From the NCBI RefSeq assembly GCF_014596565.1, contig NZ_NOIN01000003.1:434001-498000 (forward strand): a DNA stretch of 64,000 bases, read 5' to 3'. Origin of the DNA: Pseudomonas sp. PSB18 (GTDB lineage: Bacteria > Pseudomonadota > Gammaproteobacteria > Pseudomonadales > Pseudomonadaceae). The translations under genes were made by a program, and so were the position numbers. This document shows, in pieces, positions 34,858 to 43,907 of this stretch (positions within the stretch are counted from its first letter, which is position 1; every line of letters begins with the position of its first letter). The notes beneath the pieces were generated by a model. That model was given only the letters and a program-made list of their open reading frames with translations. It ran no database searches and was not told the origin of the DNA.

Positions 34858-35340
34858 TCAGCCCAGCGCTTTTTCGATCGCCTGGATCACCGCCGGGTCA
34901 TCCGGTGCCGTGCGCGGCGAGAAGCGGGCCAACACCCGGCCGTCCTTGCCGAGCAGGAACTTCTCGAAGTTCCAGGTAATGTCCCCGGGGAACTCGGCGC
35001 CCTCGCCCGCCAGCAGGCGGTAGAGTTGATGCCGGTCGTGACCGTTCACCTCCAGCTTGCTGGACAGCGGAAACGTCACGCCATAATTGTTGCTGCAGAA
35101 CGCCTGGATTTCCTGCTCGGTACCGGGCTCTTGCCCGGCGAACTGATTGCAAGGCAGGCCCAGGATGCTGAAGCCCCTGGATTTGTACTGCTGATAGAGA
35201 TTTTCCAGCGCAGCGTACTGAGGCGTCAGGCCACATTTGGAGGCAACGTTGACCACCAGCACGACTTGCCCCTTGAAAGGCGCCAGAGGGAGCTCCTGAC
35301 CATCCAAGGCTTTCAGTTTAAGGTCGTGAAAAGCACTCAT
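34858..35340 (-). CDS. glutathione peroxidase
   Basis: About 160 residues from the ATG at 35340. It has the peroxidatic cysteine (not selenocysteine) in VNVASKCGLTPQYAALENLY, the LPCNQFAGQEPG motif with the catalytic Gln, and WNFEKFLLGKDG near the C-terminus. Bacterial enzymes of this type reduce organic hydroperoxides, usually with thioredoxin. No signal peptide, so cytoplasmic. Downstream of slyD on the same strand but separated by slyD's terminator. Confidence 0.93.
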   Translation of the reverse strand: MSAFHDLKLKALDGQELPLAPFKGQVVLVVNVASKCGLTPQYAALENLYQQYKSRGFSILGLPCNQFAGQEPGTEQEIQAFCSNNYGVTFPLSSKLEVNGHDRHQLYRLLAGEGAEFPGDITWNFEKFLLGKDGRVLARFSPRTAPDDPAVIQAIEKALG

Positions 35341-35392
35341 GACGAACTCCAAATTTGCAGATCTTCGAAACAACCGTGGCAGGTAACCGACT

Positions 35393-35417
35393 AAAAAAGG
35401 CGCCCATGGCGCCTTTC
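35393..35417 (-). terminator. intrinsic terminator after slyD
   Basis: On the minus strand GGCGCC-ATG-GGCGCC is followed by six T residues (35398 down to 35393), about 30 bases beyond the slyD stop. Confidence 0.85.
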
Positions 35418-35443
35418 CGGTTCACTTCAGCGTAGCGCAGAAA

Positions 35444-35929
35444 TCAGTGGTGATGACCACCTTCGCCATGGACGTGACCATGGGCAACTTCTTCCTGGCT
35501 GGCATCACGGATGTCGACAACCTTGACCTTGAAGTTCAGGCGTTGGCCGGCCAGCGGGTGATTGCCGTCTACAGTGACGTCGTCGCCGTCCAGGTCGCGG
35601 ATGGTGACGATCTGCATCTGGCCATCCGGCGCCGACGCGTGGAACTGCATGCCCACTTCCAGCTCATCCACGCCTTCGAACATGCTGCGGCTCAGGGTGC
35701 TGACCAGTTCGGCAGAGTACTCGCCGTAGGCGTCTTCCGGTTCGACGGTCACGTTCAGCTCGTCACCGGTGGTTTTACCTTCCAGGGCTTTTTCCAGGCC
35801 CTGGATGATGTTGCCTGCGCCATGCAGGTAGACCAGCGGAGCGCCGCCGGCAGAGCTGTCGATGACCTCACCAGCGTCGTTGGTCAGGGTATAGTCGATG
35901 GAGACAGCCTTATTGGCGGCGATCAGCAT
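35444..35929 (-). CDS. slyD: FKBP-type peptidyl-prolyl isomerase SlyD
   Basis: About 161 residues from the ATG at 35929. FKBP domain (AVSIDYTLTNDAGEVIDSS, LHGAGNIIQGLEKALEG) with the inserted chaperone flap (EPEDAYGEYSAELVSTLSR), then a short His-rich metal-binding tail (HGHVHGEGGHHH). It speeds prolyl isomerisation and binds nickel. The reading frame extends upstream, but the family starts at MLIAANKAVS. Its start codon overlaps, on the opposite strand, the first usable ATG of the DUF3565 gene. Confidence 0.95.
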   Translation of the reverse strand: MLIAANKAVSIDYTLTNDAGEVIDSSAGGAPLVYLHGAGNIIQGLEKALEGKTTGDELNVTVEPEDAYGEYSAELVSTLSRSMFEGVDELEVGMQFHASAPDGQMQIVTIRDLDGDDVTVDGNHPLAGQRLNFKVKVVDIRDASQEEVAHGHVHGEGGHHH

Positions 35930-36236
35930 GGGGCGAGACCTTTTGCATAAGAATGAAGAACGGACAAGTCTAAACAAGGATTTGCCCGAAAGCGAACGGA
36001 ACCCTGACAAACGGGCTAGTGCACACAGACCGACGGTCACCGGTTTCCACCAGGATGAGGAGGGCCACTGGGTGGCCGAGCTGTCCTGTGGGCATACCCA
36101 GCACCTGCGCCACCAACCCCCCTGGCAATCCCGGGCATGGGTGCTGGATCCCACGCAACGTATTGAAAAAATAGGCCAGCCCTTTGATTGCGGCTGGTGT
36201 GCTCAGGCGCCGGTTAGCGGTAATCTTGATGACTGA
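35928..36236 (+). CDS. DUF3565 family protein
   Basis: About 102 residues. The conserved part is TVTGFHQDEEGHWVAELSCG, then HTQHLRHQPPWQSR and FDCGWC, with two or three cysteines and histidines able to bind a metal. Function unknown. The start is uncertain: the ATG at 35928 overlaps the slyD start on the other strand and gives a weakly conserved N-terminal 35 residues, and no other good start is in frame. Confidence 0.7.
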   Translation: MGRDLLHKNEERTSLNKDLPESERNPDKRASAHRPTVTGFHQDEEGHWVAELSCGHTQHLRHQPPWQSRAWVLDPTQRIEKIGQPFDCGWCAQAPVSGNLDD

Positions 36237-36296
36237 ATGAATGGTAGACGGCTATACACAGGCCTCGCCTTTGCCATGCTCCCTTAGAGAATTCGC

Positions 36297-38396
36297 ATGC
36301 AAACTTTTTTTATCGCGCCCACCGATTTTGGTGTGGGCCTGACCTCCATCAGCCTCGGGCTGGTGCGTACCCTTGAACGGGCCGGGCTGAAGGTCGGTTT
36401 CTTCAAGCCAATCGCCCAGCCTCACCCCGGCGACACCGGCCCGGAACGCTCGACCGAATTGGTGGCCCGCACCCACGGCCTCAAACCGCCACAGCCGCTG
36501 GGCCTGTCTCACGTCGAGCGCATGCTCGGCGACGGCCAGCTCGATGAACTGCTGGAAGAAATCATTACGCTTTACCAGCAGGCGGCCATCGGCAAGGACG
36601 TACTGGTGGTCGAAGGCATGGTCCCGACACGCAACGCCAGTTACGCCGCCCGGGTCAACCTGCACCTGGCCAAGAGCCTGGACGCCGAAGTGATCCTGGT
36701 ATCGGCGCCGGAAAACGAAGTGTTGACCGAGCTTTCCGGACGGGTTGAGTTGCAGGCGCAATTGTTCGGCGGGCCGAAAGACCCGAAAGTCCTCGGTGTG
36801 ATCCTCAACAAGGTCCGCACCGACGAAAGCATGGAAGCGTTTTCCGCCCGGCTCAAGGAGCATTCGCCCTTGCTGCGCAGCGGCGACTTCCGCCTGCTGG
36901 GCTGCATTCCCTTCCGCCCCGAACTCAACGCCCCGCGCACCCGCGACGTGGCCGACCTGATGGGCGCCCAGGTGCTCAATGCCGGCGATTACGAAAGCCG
37001 GCGCATGAGCAACATCATCATTTGCGCCCGCACCATGCGCAATACCGTGGAACTGCTCAAGCCCGGCGTGCTGGTGGTGACGCCCGGCGATCGCGACGAC
37101 ATCATCCTGGCCGTGAGCCTGGCCGCCATCAACGGCGTGCCGCTGGCCGGCCTGTTGTTGACCAGCGATACCCTGCCCGACCCACGCATCATGGAGCTGT
37201 GCCGCGGCGCCCTGCAGGCCGGCCTGCCGGTGCTGTCGGTGAGCACGGGCTCCTATGACACCGCCAACCTCCTCAATGGCTTGAACAAGGAAATCCCGAT
37301 CGACGACCGCGAACGTGCGGAGATCATCACCGATTTCGTTGCCAGCCACCTGGACGCCCAGTGGCTGCACCAGCGCTGCGGTACGCCGCGGGAAATGCGC
37401 CTGTCGCCGGCGGTGTTCCGCTATCAATTGATCCAGCGCGCCCAGGCCGCCAACAAGCGCATTGTCCTGCCGGAAGGCAGCGAACCGTTGACGGTCCAGG
37501 CCGCCGCCATTTGCCAGGCCCGTGGCATCGCCCGCTGCGTGCTGCTGGCCAAACCGGCCGACGTCGAGGCAGTGGCCCGCGCCCAGGGCATCGAATTGCC
37601 GCCGGGACTGGAGATTCTCGACCCGGATTCGATTCGCGAGCGTTACGTCGAACCGATGGTGCGGCTGCGCAAGAGCAAAAGCCTGAATGCCCCGATGGCC
37701 GAGCAGCAACTGGAAGACACCGTAGTGATCGGCACGATGATGCTGGCGCTGGACGAAGTCGACGGGCTGGTGTCCGGCGTTGTCCACTCCACCGCCAACA
37801 CCATCCGTCCGGCCCTGCAGTTGATCAAGACCGCGCCGGGCTGCTCCCTGGTGTCGTCGGTGTTCTTCATGCTGTTTCCCGAGGAAGTGCTGGTCTATGG
37901 CGACTGCGTGATGAACCCGCATCCCAGCGCGGCGGAACTGGCGGAGATTGCCCTGCAAAGCGCCGACTCGGCCGCCGCGTTCGGCATCACGCCACGGGTG
38001 GCGATGCTCAGCTATTCCAGCGGCGAATCGGCCAGCGGCGAGGAAGTGGAGAAAGTCCGCGAAGCCACCCTGCTGGCCCACGAGGCGCAGCAGGGTTTGT
38101 TGATCGACGGCCCGCTGCAATACGACGCCGCCGCCAACGAAACCGTGGCGCGGCAACTGGCGCCCAACAGCCAGGTGGCCGGGCGAGCGACGGTATTCAT
38201 CTTCCCGGACCTGAACACCGGTAACACCACCCACAAGGCCGTTCAACGCAGTGCCGATTGCGTCAGCCTCGGCCCGATGCTCCAGGGCCTGCGCAAACCG
38301 GTGAACGACTTGCCCCGTGGCGCCCAGGTCGATGACATCGTGTACACCATCGCCCTCACCGCGATCCAAGCCGCCAACCGACCCATGGACATTTAA
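36297..38396 (+). CDS. pta: phosphate acetyltransferase
   Basis: A 699-residue long-form enzyme that interconverts acetyl-CoA and acetyl phosphate. The N-terminal part is the BioD/CobQ-like domain (TFFIAPTDFGVGLTSISLGL), the middle is the DRTGG domain (~200-325), and the C-terminal catalytic phosphotransacetylase domain starts near 375 (LPEGSEPLTVQAAA) with VSGVVHSTANTIRPALQ and FPDLNTGNTTHKAVQ. ackA is not adjacent here. The acyltransferase gene starts immediately after its stop. Confidence 0.95.
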   Translation: MQTFFIAPTDFGVGLTSISLGLVRTLERAGLKVGFFKPIAQPHPGDTGPERSTELVARTHGLKPPQPLGLSHVERMLGDGQLDELLEEIITLYQQAAIGKDVLVVEGMVPTRNASYAARVNLHLAKSLDAEVILVSAPENEVLTELSGRVELQAQLFGGPKDPKVLGVILNKVRTDESMEAFSARLKEHSPLLRSGDFRLLGCIPFRPELNAPRTRDVADLMGAQVLNAGDYESRRMSNIIICARTMRNTVELLKPGVLVVTPGDRDDIILAVSLAAINGVPLAGLLLTSDTLPDPRIMELCRGALQAGLPVLSVSTGSYDTANLLNGLNKEIPIDDRERAEIITDFVASHLDAQWLHQRCGTPREMRLSPAVFRYQLIQRAQAANKRIVLPEGSEPLTVQAAAICQARGIARCVLLAKPADVEAVARAQGIELPPGLEILDPDSIRERYVEPMVRLRKSKSLNAPMAEQQLEDTVVIGTMMLALDEVDGLVSGVVHSTANTIRPALQLIKTAPGCSLVSSVFFMLFPEEVLVYGDCVMNPHPSAAELAEIALQSADSAAAFGITPRVAMLSYSSGESASGEEVEKVREATLLAHEAQQGLLIDGPLQYDAAANETVARQLAPNSQVAGRATVFIFPDLNTGNTTHKAVQRSADCVSLGPMLQGLRKPVNDLPRGAQVDDIVYTIALTAIQAANRPMDI

Positions 38397-39305
38397 ATGC
38401 TGGATTTCCTGCCTGCCCCAGTGCGAGGCGTCATCGCCTCGCTGCTGTTGGCGCTCAATACCATTGCCTGCTGCACACCGCTGTTCATCGTGGCGATCTT
38501 CAAGCTTCTGCTGCCCTTTCCCGCCGCCCAACGCTTCACCGACTGGCTGATGAGCCACATCCATGAAGCCTGGATCAGCAACAACAAGGCCTGGATGAAC
38601 CTGCTGCGCCGCACCCGCTGGCACCTCAGCGGCCTGGAGGGCCTGGATTACCAGCACTCGTACCTGATCACCAGCAATCATCAGAGCTGGGTCGACATCA
38701 TGGTGCTGCAGTACGTGCTCAATCGCCGCGTCCGCCCGCTGAAGTTCTTTCTCAAGCAGGAGCTGATCTGGGTGCCGGTGATCGGCCTGGCCTGGTGGGC
38801 ACTGGGGTTCCCGTTCATGAAGCGCTACTCCAAGGCCTATCTGGAAAAGCATCCGGAAAAGAAAGGCAAGGACCTGGAAACCACCCGCAAGACCTGCGCG
38901 AAGTTTCGCAACAATCCAGTGGGCATTTTCAATTTCGCCGAAGGCACGCGCTTCACCGAGGGCAAGCATGCCCAGCAGCAGTCACCGTTTCGCTACCTGC
39001 TCAAGCCCAAGGCCGGCGGCATCGCGTTTGTGCTCGATGCCATGGGTGAACAGTTGGAGTCGATTATCAACGTGACCATCCACTACCCCGGCGGCCGTCC
39101 GGGGTATTGGGATCTGCTCTGCGGTAACGTTGGAGAAGTGGTGGTGCATTTTCAGGAACTGCCGATCCCGCCGCAATTCATCGGGAAGAACTACGACCAG
39201 GACGGCGCCTATCGCCTGGAGTTCCAGGGCTGGATCAACCAGCTGTGGCAGGACAAGGATGCGCTGCTGGAGCAGATGCATCGCGAGTACCCCGGTAAAT
39301 CTTGA
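38397..39305 (+). CDS. PlsC-family acyltransferase (YihG-like)
   Basis: A 302-residue membrane enzyme with an N-terminal hydrophobic segment (residues ~12-40) and the acyltransferase motifs NHQSWVD (HX4D), FLKQELIWVPVIG and FAEGTRFTEGK. It resembles E. coli YihG, a 1-acylglycerol-3-phosphate acyltransferase that tunes the acyl composition of phospholipids. Its ATG abuts the pta TAA with no spacer, so it is probably translated from the pta mRNA. Confidence 0.9.
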   Translation: MLDFLPAPVRGVIASLLLALNTIACCTPLFIVAIFKLLLPFPAAQRFTDWLMSHIHEAWISNNKAWMNLLRRTRWHLSGLEGLDYQHSYLITSNHQSWVDIMVLQYVLNRRVRPLKFFLKQELIWVPVIGLAWWALGFPFMKRYSKAYLEKHPEKKGKDLETTRKTCAKFRNNPVGIFNFAEGTRFTEGKHAQQQSPFRYLLKPKAGGIAFVLDAMGEQLESIINVTIHYPGGRPGYWDLLCGNVGEVVVHFQELPIPPQFIGKNYDQDGAYRLEFQGWINQLWQDKDALLEQMHREYPGKS

Positions 39306-39322
39306 GGTGTCTGTAATGGCCT

Positions 39323-39409
39323 CATCGCGAGCAAGCTCGGCTCCCACAGGGATTGTTGGTGAACAGTTCGCATCAATCCCTGTGGGAGCCGAGCTTGCTC
39401 GCGATAGCG
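39323..39409. repeat. REPIN with GCTCGGCTCCCACAGG arms
   Basis: TCATCGCGAGCAAGCTCGGC...TCCCACAGGGATT and the inverted AATCCCTGTGGGAGCCGAGC...CGCGATAGC, arms about 30 bases. It follows the acyltransferase gene. Confidence 0.9.
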
Positions 39410-39423
39410 TCCCTCCAGACAAC

Positions 39424-39463
39424 AAAAAAGCCCGCCGATGATCACTCATCGGCGGGCTTTTTC
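39424..39463. terminator. bidirectional intrinsic terminator
   Basis: AAAAAAGCCCGCCGATGA-TCAC-TCATCGGCGGGCTTTTT: a 12-base-pair GC-rich stem with A-run and T-run, ending both the pta-acyltransferase and the cysNC transcripts. Confidence 0.95.
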
Positions 39464-39477
39464 ATTGCCAGAAGCGC

Positions 39478-41376
39478 TTAGATCGCGCCGCGACCGCGCA
39501 GCAGATCCAGCACCTGCTTGACGCTCTCTTCCAGTGTCAGCGACTGGGTGTCGATCACCAGATCGGCGTCCAGCGGCACGTCATACGGGAAGGACTCGCC
39601 CGGGATGTTGTCGCCAGCAGCGGCGTACAGCCCTTGCGGATCACGCTGGGCACACACCGCAGGCGAGGCCTGGACGTAGACCGTCAGCAGACGCTCCCTG
39701 CCGATCAGGTCCTTGGCCTGCTCACGCCCTTCGGCACTCGGTGCAACGAATGCCGCCAGGGTCAGCAGACCGGCTTCGTTGAACTGACGGGCCACGTGAG
39801 CCGCACGGCGCCAATTCTCGGTGCGTCCGGCACGGTCTTGCGGCAAGCCCTTGTTCAGGTCATGGCGCAGGTTCTGGCCGTCGAGGACAAAGACCGCACG
39901 GCCCATGTCGAACAGCTTGCGTTCCACGGCGTAAGCCAATGTGCTCTTGCCGGCGCCTGAAAGACCGCTGAACAGCACCGTTGCCGGCTGCTGACCGAAG
40001 CGTTGGGTGCGTTCTTCAACCGACACATGGGCGAGCTTGCCGTGGTGCGTGCTGCTGCCATGGGACAGCGGCTGGGCTACGATCATGCCGGCGCCGACAG
40101 TGCCATTGGTCAGGCGGTCGATGACGATGAACGCGCCGGTGGTGCGGTTGCTCTCGTAACCGTCCAGGGCAATCGGCGCATCCAGGGCAATCTTCACCTT
40201 GCCGATTTCGTTGAGCTGCAGCGCACTGGCCGGGCCCTCTTCGAGGGTGTTCACGTCGACCCGGTTGACGATGCTGGCAATGGAACCCGGCACGTAGCTG
40301 GTCGCACGCTTGATGTCGTATTTCTTGCCCGGCAGCATCGGCTCCTCGGCCATCCACACCAGCATCGCTTCGAAGCTGTCGGTGACCGGCGGGACGTTGT
40401 CGGCATGCACCAACAGGTCGCCCCGGGAGATGTCGATCTCGTCTTCCATGGTCAGGGTCACGGCCTGGCCCGGGCCCGCCTGCTCCAGCTCACCTTCGAA
40501 GGTGACGATGGATTTGACCCGGCTGCTCTTGCCCGATGGCAACACCACCACTTCGTCGCCCTTGTGCACGATGCCGCTGGCCAGGGTGCCGGCGAAACCG
40601 CGGAAGTTCAGGTTCGGACGATTGACGTACTGCACCGGGAAGCGCAGGTCGGTGAAGTTGCGGTCGCCCGCCACTTCCACGGTCTCGAGGATTTCCATCA
40701 GCGACTGGCCGGTGTACCACGGCGAGCGCTCGGACCTGTTCACCACGTTGTCGCCCTTGAGGGCGGACATCGGCACGAAGTGCATGCTCGAAGGTTTCAT
40801 CTTCAGGCCTTCGGCGAACTTCAGGTAGTCGGCCTTGATCGACTCGAACACACCCTGGTCGAAGTCCTTGAGGTCCATCTTGTTGATGGCCACGACGATG
40901 TGCTTGATGCCCAGCAACGAGGCAATGAAGCTGTGGCGACGGGTCTGGGTCTGCACGCCGTAGCGGGCGTCCACCAGAATGATCGCCAGGTCACAGGTGG
41001 AGGCACCGGTGGCCATGTTGCGGGTGTACTGCTCATGGCCGGGGGTGTCGGCGATGATGAACTTGCGTTTGGCGGTGGAGAAATAGCGGTACGCGACATC
41101 GATAGTGATGCCCTGTTCGCGCTCGGCCTGCAGACCGTCGACCAGCAACGCCAGGTCGATGTCGTCACCGGTGGTGCCGACTTTCTTCGAGTCGCGGGTA
41201 ATGGCTTCCAGGTGATCTTCGTAGATCATCTTGGAGTCGTGCAGCAGGCGCCCGATCAGGGTGCTCTTGCCGTCGTCGACGTTACCGCAGGTCAGGAAGC
41301 GCAACAGCTCCTTGCGCTCGTGCTGGCCCAGGTAGGCGAGGATGTCCTCGCTGATCAAATCAGATTGGTGGCTCAT
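39478..41376 (-). CDS. cysNC: bifunctional sulfate adenylyltransferase subunit 1/adenylylsulfate kinase
   Basis: About 632 residues from the ATG at 41376. The CysN GTPase part (~1-440) has [20 protein letters not shown] and NKMD. The C-terminal CysC APS kinase part has GLSGAGKST and [17 protein letters not shown] in pieces. With CysD it makes APS from sulfate using GTP hydrolysis, then PAPS. In most pseudomonads it follows cysD directly; here a four-helix-bundle gene and repeats lie between. The bidirectional terminator is 15 bases after its end. Confidence 0.96.
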   Translation of the reverse strand: MSHQSDLISEDILAYLGQHERKELLRFLTCGNVDDGKSTLIGRLLHDSKMIYEDHLEAITRDSKKVGTTGDDIDLALLVDGLQAEREQGITIDVAYRYFSTAKRKFIIADTPGHEQYTRNMATGASTCDLAIILVDARYGVQTQTRRHSFIASLLGIKHIVVAINKMDLKDFDQGVFESIKADYLKFAEGLKMKPSSMHFVPMSALKGDNVVNRSERSPWYTGQSLMEILETVEVAGDRNFTDLRFPVQYVNRPNLNFRGFAGTLASGIVHKGDEVVVLPSGKSSRVKSIVTFEGELEQAGPGQAVTLTMEDEIDISRGDLLVHADNVPPVTDSFEAMLVWMAEEPMLPGKKYDIKRATSYVPGSIASIVNRVDVNTLEEGPASALQLNEIGKVKIALDAPIALDGYESNRTTGAFIVIDRLTNGTVGAGMIVAQPLSHGSSTHHGKLAHVSVEERTQRFGQQPATVLFSGLSGAGKSTLAYAVERKLFDMGRAVFVLDGQNLRHDLNKGLPQDRAGRTENWRRAAHVARQFNEAGLLTLAAFVAPSAEGREQAKDLIGRERLLTVYVQASPAVCAQRDPQGLYAAAGDNIPGESFPYDVPLDADLVIDTQSLTLEESVKQVLDLLRGRGAI

Positions 41377-41391
41377 TGCATTCAAGCTCCG

Positions 41392-41418
41392 AGCTGTAAG
41401 CTTCAAGCGGCAAGCTTG
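41392..41418 (+). repeat. left flanking repeat of the S23 insertion
   Basis: AGCTGTAAGCTTCAAGC (41392-41408) equals a string at 27767-27783. Overlapping it, CAAGCGGCAAGCT (41404-41416) is the exact reverse complement of AGCTTGCCGCTTG at 41850-41862 on the other side of the S23 gene. Confidence 0.75.
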
Positions 41419-41429
41419 TCGGCGTACAG

Positions 41430-41771
41430 CTAGTCAGAAATTTTGTTGATCAACCCGCCCAGCATTCGAGAAAGCTCGCGGGTTTCCATAACCCAGTTTT
41501 CAGCCAGCGAATCTGCGACGTAAGCAATATCCCGAGCAATAAGGATTTGGGTACGCAGCTCCCCGCAGGAACCTTTCGCAACCCAAAGGAAATAAATTTT
41601 CTCTTTGGCATTACGGCGCTCCATACCTTCAGCAATATTGGAAGGCACCGAAAGTGCCGAGCGGGTGATTTGATCCTTGAATCCAAAATCCCCACATCGC
41701 GCAAACTCTCTATAGATCCCTACCGCCAAATCCTTACTTCGCTGCCAAACAATCAGTTTCTCGAAATCCAT
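41430..41771 (-). CDS. four-helix-bundle (S23/IVP) protein inserted between cysD and cysNC
   Basis: About 113 residues from the ATG at 41771. It has the hallmarks of the S23/intervening-sequence protein family: [20 protein letters not shown] start, [21 protein letters not shown] core and a long C-terminal helix. Members form pentameric four-helix bundles; the same fold serves as Avd in diversity-generating retroelements, but there is no reverse transcriptase here. Lower GC than neighbours. It separates two genes normally adjacent and is bracketed by 13-base inverted repeats. Function unknown. Confidence 0.9.
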   Translation of the reverse strand: MDFEKLIVWQRSKDLAVGIYREFARCGDFGFKDQITRSALSVPSNIAEGMERRNAKEKIYFLWVAKGSCGELRTQILIARDIAYVADSLAENWVMETRELSRMLGGLINKISD

Positions 41772-41849
41772 TGCGAGCCATCCAATCCGGCTCGCAGCAC
41801 CGTCTGCAAGCACCAAGCTGGGAAGTTACGCATTCCGCCCTTAACTTGC

Positions 41850-41862
41850 AGCTTGCCGCTTG
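41850..41862 (-). repeat. right flanking repeat of the S23 insertion
   Basis: AGCTTGCCGCTTG, exact inverted copy of 41404-41416, seven bases short of further CGAAGCTTAAAAG that resembles the same repeat family, just before the cysD stop. Confidence 0.75.
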
Positions 41863-41873
41863 TAACTCGAAGC

Positions 41874-42791
41874 TTAAAAGTAACCCTGACGTTTCTTATC
41901 TTCCATCGAGCCTGCGCCATCGTGGTCGATGACCCGGCCCTGGCGCTCGGAAGTTCGCGTCAGGAGCATTTCCTGAATGATGTCCGTCAGGCTTTCGGCC
42001 TCGGACTCCACCGCGCCCGTCAACGGGTAGCAGCCAAGGGTACGGAAACGCACTTTTTTCTTGACGATACGGGCCTTCTCTTCCTCCGACAGGTGCTCGA
42101 GGATGCGCTCGTCGTCGATCATGATCAGCGTGCCGTTCTTCTCGATCACTTCGCGCTCGGCGGCGAAGTACAGCGGCACGATTGGAATGCCTTCGAGGTA
42201 GATGTACTGCCAGATGTCCAACTCGGTCCAGTTCGACAACGGGAAGACGCGGATCGACTCGCCCTTGTTGACCTTGCCGTTGTAGACGTTCCACAGCTCC
42301 GGGCGCTGGTTCTTCGGGTCCCAGCGGTGCTTGCTGTCGCGGAAGGAGTAGACGCGCTCCTTGGCACGGGACTTCTCTTCATCACGACGGGCACCGCCGA
42401 ACGCTGCGTCGAAACCATACTTGTCCAGGGCCTGCTTCAGGCCTTCGGTCTTCATGATGTCGGTGTGCTTGGCACTGCCGTGGGTGAAGGGGTTGATGCC
42501 CTGCGCCACGCCGTCCGGGTTCACGTGAGTGATCAGGTCCAGGCCCATTTCCTCGACCATGCGATCGCGGAACTTGTACATTTCCTGGAATTTCCAGCGG
42601 GTGTCGACGTGCATCACCGGAAACGGCAGCTTGCCGGGGAAGAATGCCTTGCGTGCCAGGTGCAGCATCACGGCGGAGTCTTTACCGATGGAGTACAGCA
42701 TCACCGGGTTGTCGAACTCGGCGGCCACCTCGCGGATGATGTGGATGCTTTCCGCCTCCAGCTGTTTCAGATGCGTCAGTTTGTCGACCAT
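41874..42791 (-). CDS. cysD: sulfate adenylyltransferase subunit 2
   Basis: A 305-residue ATP pyrophosphatase-family enzyme. The PP-loop is [14 protein letters not shown] (residues ~33-46); [30 protein letters not shown] and [13 protein letters not shown] are conserved. It forms ATP sulfurylase with CysN. Usually followed at once by cysNC; here the gap is about 500 bases and holds an extra gene, so CysN expression may depend on read-through or a new promoter. Confidence 0.97.
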   Translation of the reverse strand: MVDKLTHLKQLEAESIHIIREVAAEFDNPVMLYSIGKDSAVMLHLARKAFFPGKLPFPVMHVDTRWKFQEMYKFRDRMVEEMGLDLITHVNPDGVAQGINPFTHGSAKHTDIMKTEGLKQALDKYGFDAAFGGARRDEEKSRAKERVYSFRDSKHRWDPKNQRPELWNVYNGKVNKGESIRVFPLSNWTELDIWQYIYLEGIPIVPLYFAAEREVIEKNGTLIMIDDERILEHLSEEEKARIVKKKVRFRTLGCYPLTGAVESEAESLTDIIQEMLLTRTSERQGRVIDHDGAGSMEDKKRQGYF

Positions 42792-42938
42792 GGCTACTCA
42801 CGAAAACTTTCTTATGAACGGCCAGCGGGCCGTGTTCGAGCGAAGAATCCTAGCACAGCGACCTCTTCTAATCAGGGCGCCAACTAGATCGAAACAGCAT
42901 ATGGATATGCCCGGTGGTTCGGCCATCGCAATACCCTT

Positions 42939-43029
42939 TGTGGGAGCGAGCCTGCTCGCGATTGCGATGGATCAGCTAGCGAAGATGCAGACTGGGCCAC
43001 CGCTATCGCGAGCAGGCTCGCTCCCACAA
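42939..43029. repeat. REPIN of the GTGGGAGCGAGC type
   Basis: TTGTGGGAGCGAGCCTGCTC...GCGAT and inverted ATCGCGAGCAGGCTCGCTCC...CACAAG between cysD and the Nif3 gene. Confidence 0.9.
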
Positions 43030-43044
43030 GGGCTCCCAATTGCC

Positions 43045-43803
43045 TCAAATCGGATTCGGGCAATCGATGAAGATGTGTTCCAGGGCAAAGCGTCGCGCCA
43101 GGTAATCGCCCAGCGCCTGTACACCATAGCGTTCGGTCGCATGATGGCCGGCGGCAATGAAGCTGATGCCGTTTTCCCGGGCGCTGTGGAAGGTCTGTTC
43201 CGATGCCTCGCCACTGAGGTACAGGTCGACCCCGGCCGTCACCGCCTGATCGATATAGCCCTGGCCGCCGCCGGTGCACCAGCCGACCCGGCGGATCATC
43301 TGCTCCCCTTCGATCAACAACGGCTCGCGGCCCATGACTTCCTGGACCTTGCGGGCGAAATCCCGAGGCGTCATCGGCTCGGACAAGGAGCCGACCAAGC
43401 CGACGATCTTGGGATTTTCCGGGTCCAGCGGCCCTTCGACGGTGATGTCCAGTTGGCGGGCCAGTTGCGCGTTATTGCCGACCTCGGGGTGCAGGTCCAG
43501 CGGCAAATGGTAGGCCAGCAGGCTGATATCGTGCTTGAGCAGGGTTTTCAGGCGACGCTGCTTCATGCCTGTGATGCAAGGGTTCTCGCCCTTCCAGAAG
43601 TAACCGTGATGCACCAGCACCAGGTCGGCCTCGGCTTCCACCGCCGCGTCGAGCAATGCCTGGCTGGCGGTCACCCCGCTGACGATGCGCATCACCTGGG
43701 GCGCGCCTTCGACCTGCAGGCCGTTGGGGCAGTAATCGGCAATCCGGCTGCTTGCCAGGTAACGGTCCGCTTCTTCAACCAGGGTGCTCAGGGCTACGGC
43801 CAT
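43045..43803 (-). CDS. Nif3-like dinuclear metal centre protein
   Basis: A 252-residue protein (YbgI/GTP cyclohydrolase I type 2 family). Metal ligands appear in VHHGYFW (His-His near residue 64), the acidic DLHPEVGNN region and the C-terminal GHHATER. Members form hexameric toroids with two metals. The enzymatic role is not settled. It is divergent from algW, an arrangement conserved in Pseudomonas. Confidence 0.92.
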   Translation of the reverse strand: MAVALSTLVEEADRYLASSRIADYCPNGLQVEGAPQVMRIVSGVTASQALLDAAVEAEADLVLVHHGYFWKGENPCITGMKQRRLKTLLKHDISLLAYHLPLDLHPEVGNNAQLARQLDITVEGPLDPENPKIVGLVGSLSEPMTPRDFARKVQEVMGREPLLIEGEQMIRRVGWCTGGGQGYIDQAVTAGVDLYLSGEASEQTFHSARENGISFIAAGHHATERYGVQALGDYLARRFALEHIFIDCPNPI

Positions 43804-43847
43804 GAAAAGACTCCTAAATATCCCGTTCCGAGGCGCGCGCGGCCTCG

Positions 43848-43853
43848 TATAAT
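43848..43853 (+). promoter_or_regulatory. candidate -10 element of algW
   Basis: TATAAT in the 104-base spacer between the divergent Nif3 gene and algW, 55 bases before the ATG. No good -35 hexamer at ideal spacing was found. Confidence 0.45.
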
Positions 43854-43907
43854 GCGCGACATTATGGGCGGTCTCATTCCGCCTGCAACTTTTGTAGGAC
43901 GTGATAG

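Noticed and set aside
36252..38969. 905-residue open frame on the minus strand opposite pta
   Set aside because: It is antisense to pta and the acyltransferase gene, which are conserved over their full length. Its composition (runs of His, Gln, Gly, Arg) is that of a high-GC shadow frame.
40003..41433. 476-residue open frame on the plus strand opposite cysNC
   Set aside because: Antisense to cysNC with His/Gln/Val-rich shadow composition.
41430..41771. Diversity-generating retroelement based on the Avd-like fold
   Set aside because: No reverse transcriptase, template/variable repeat pair or target gene is nearby.
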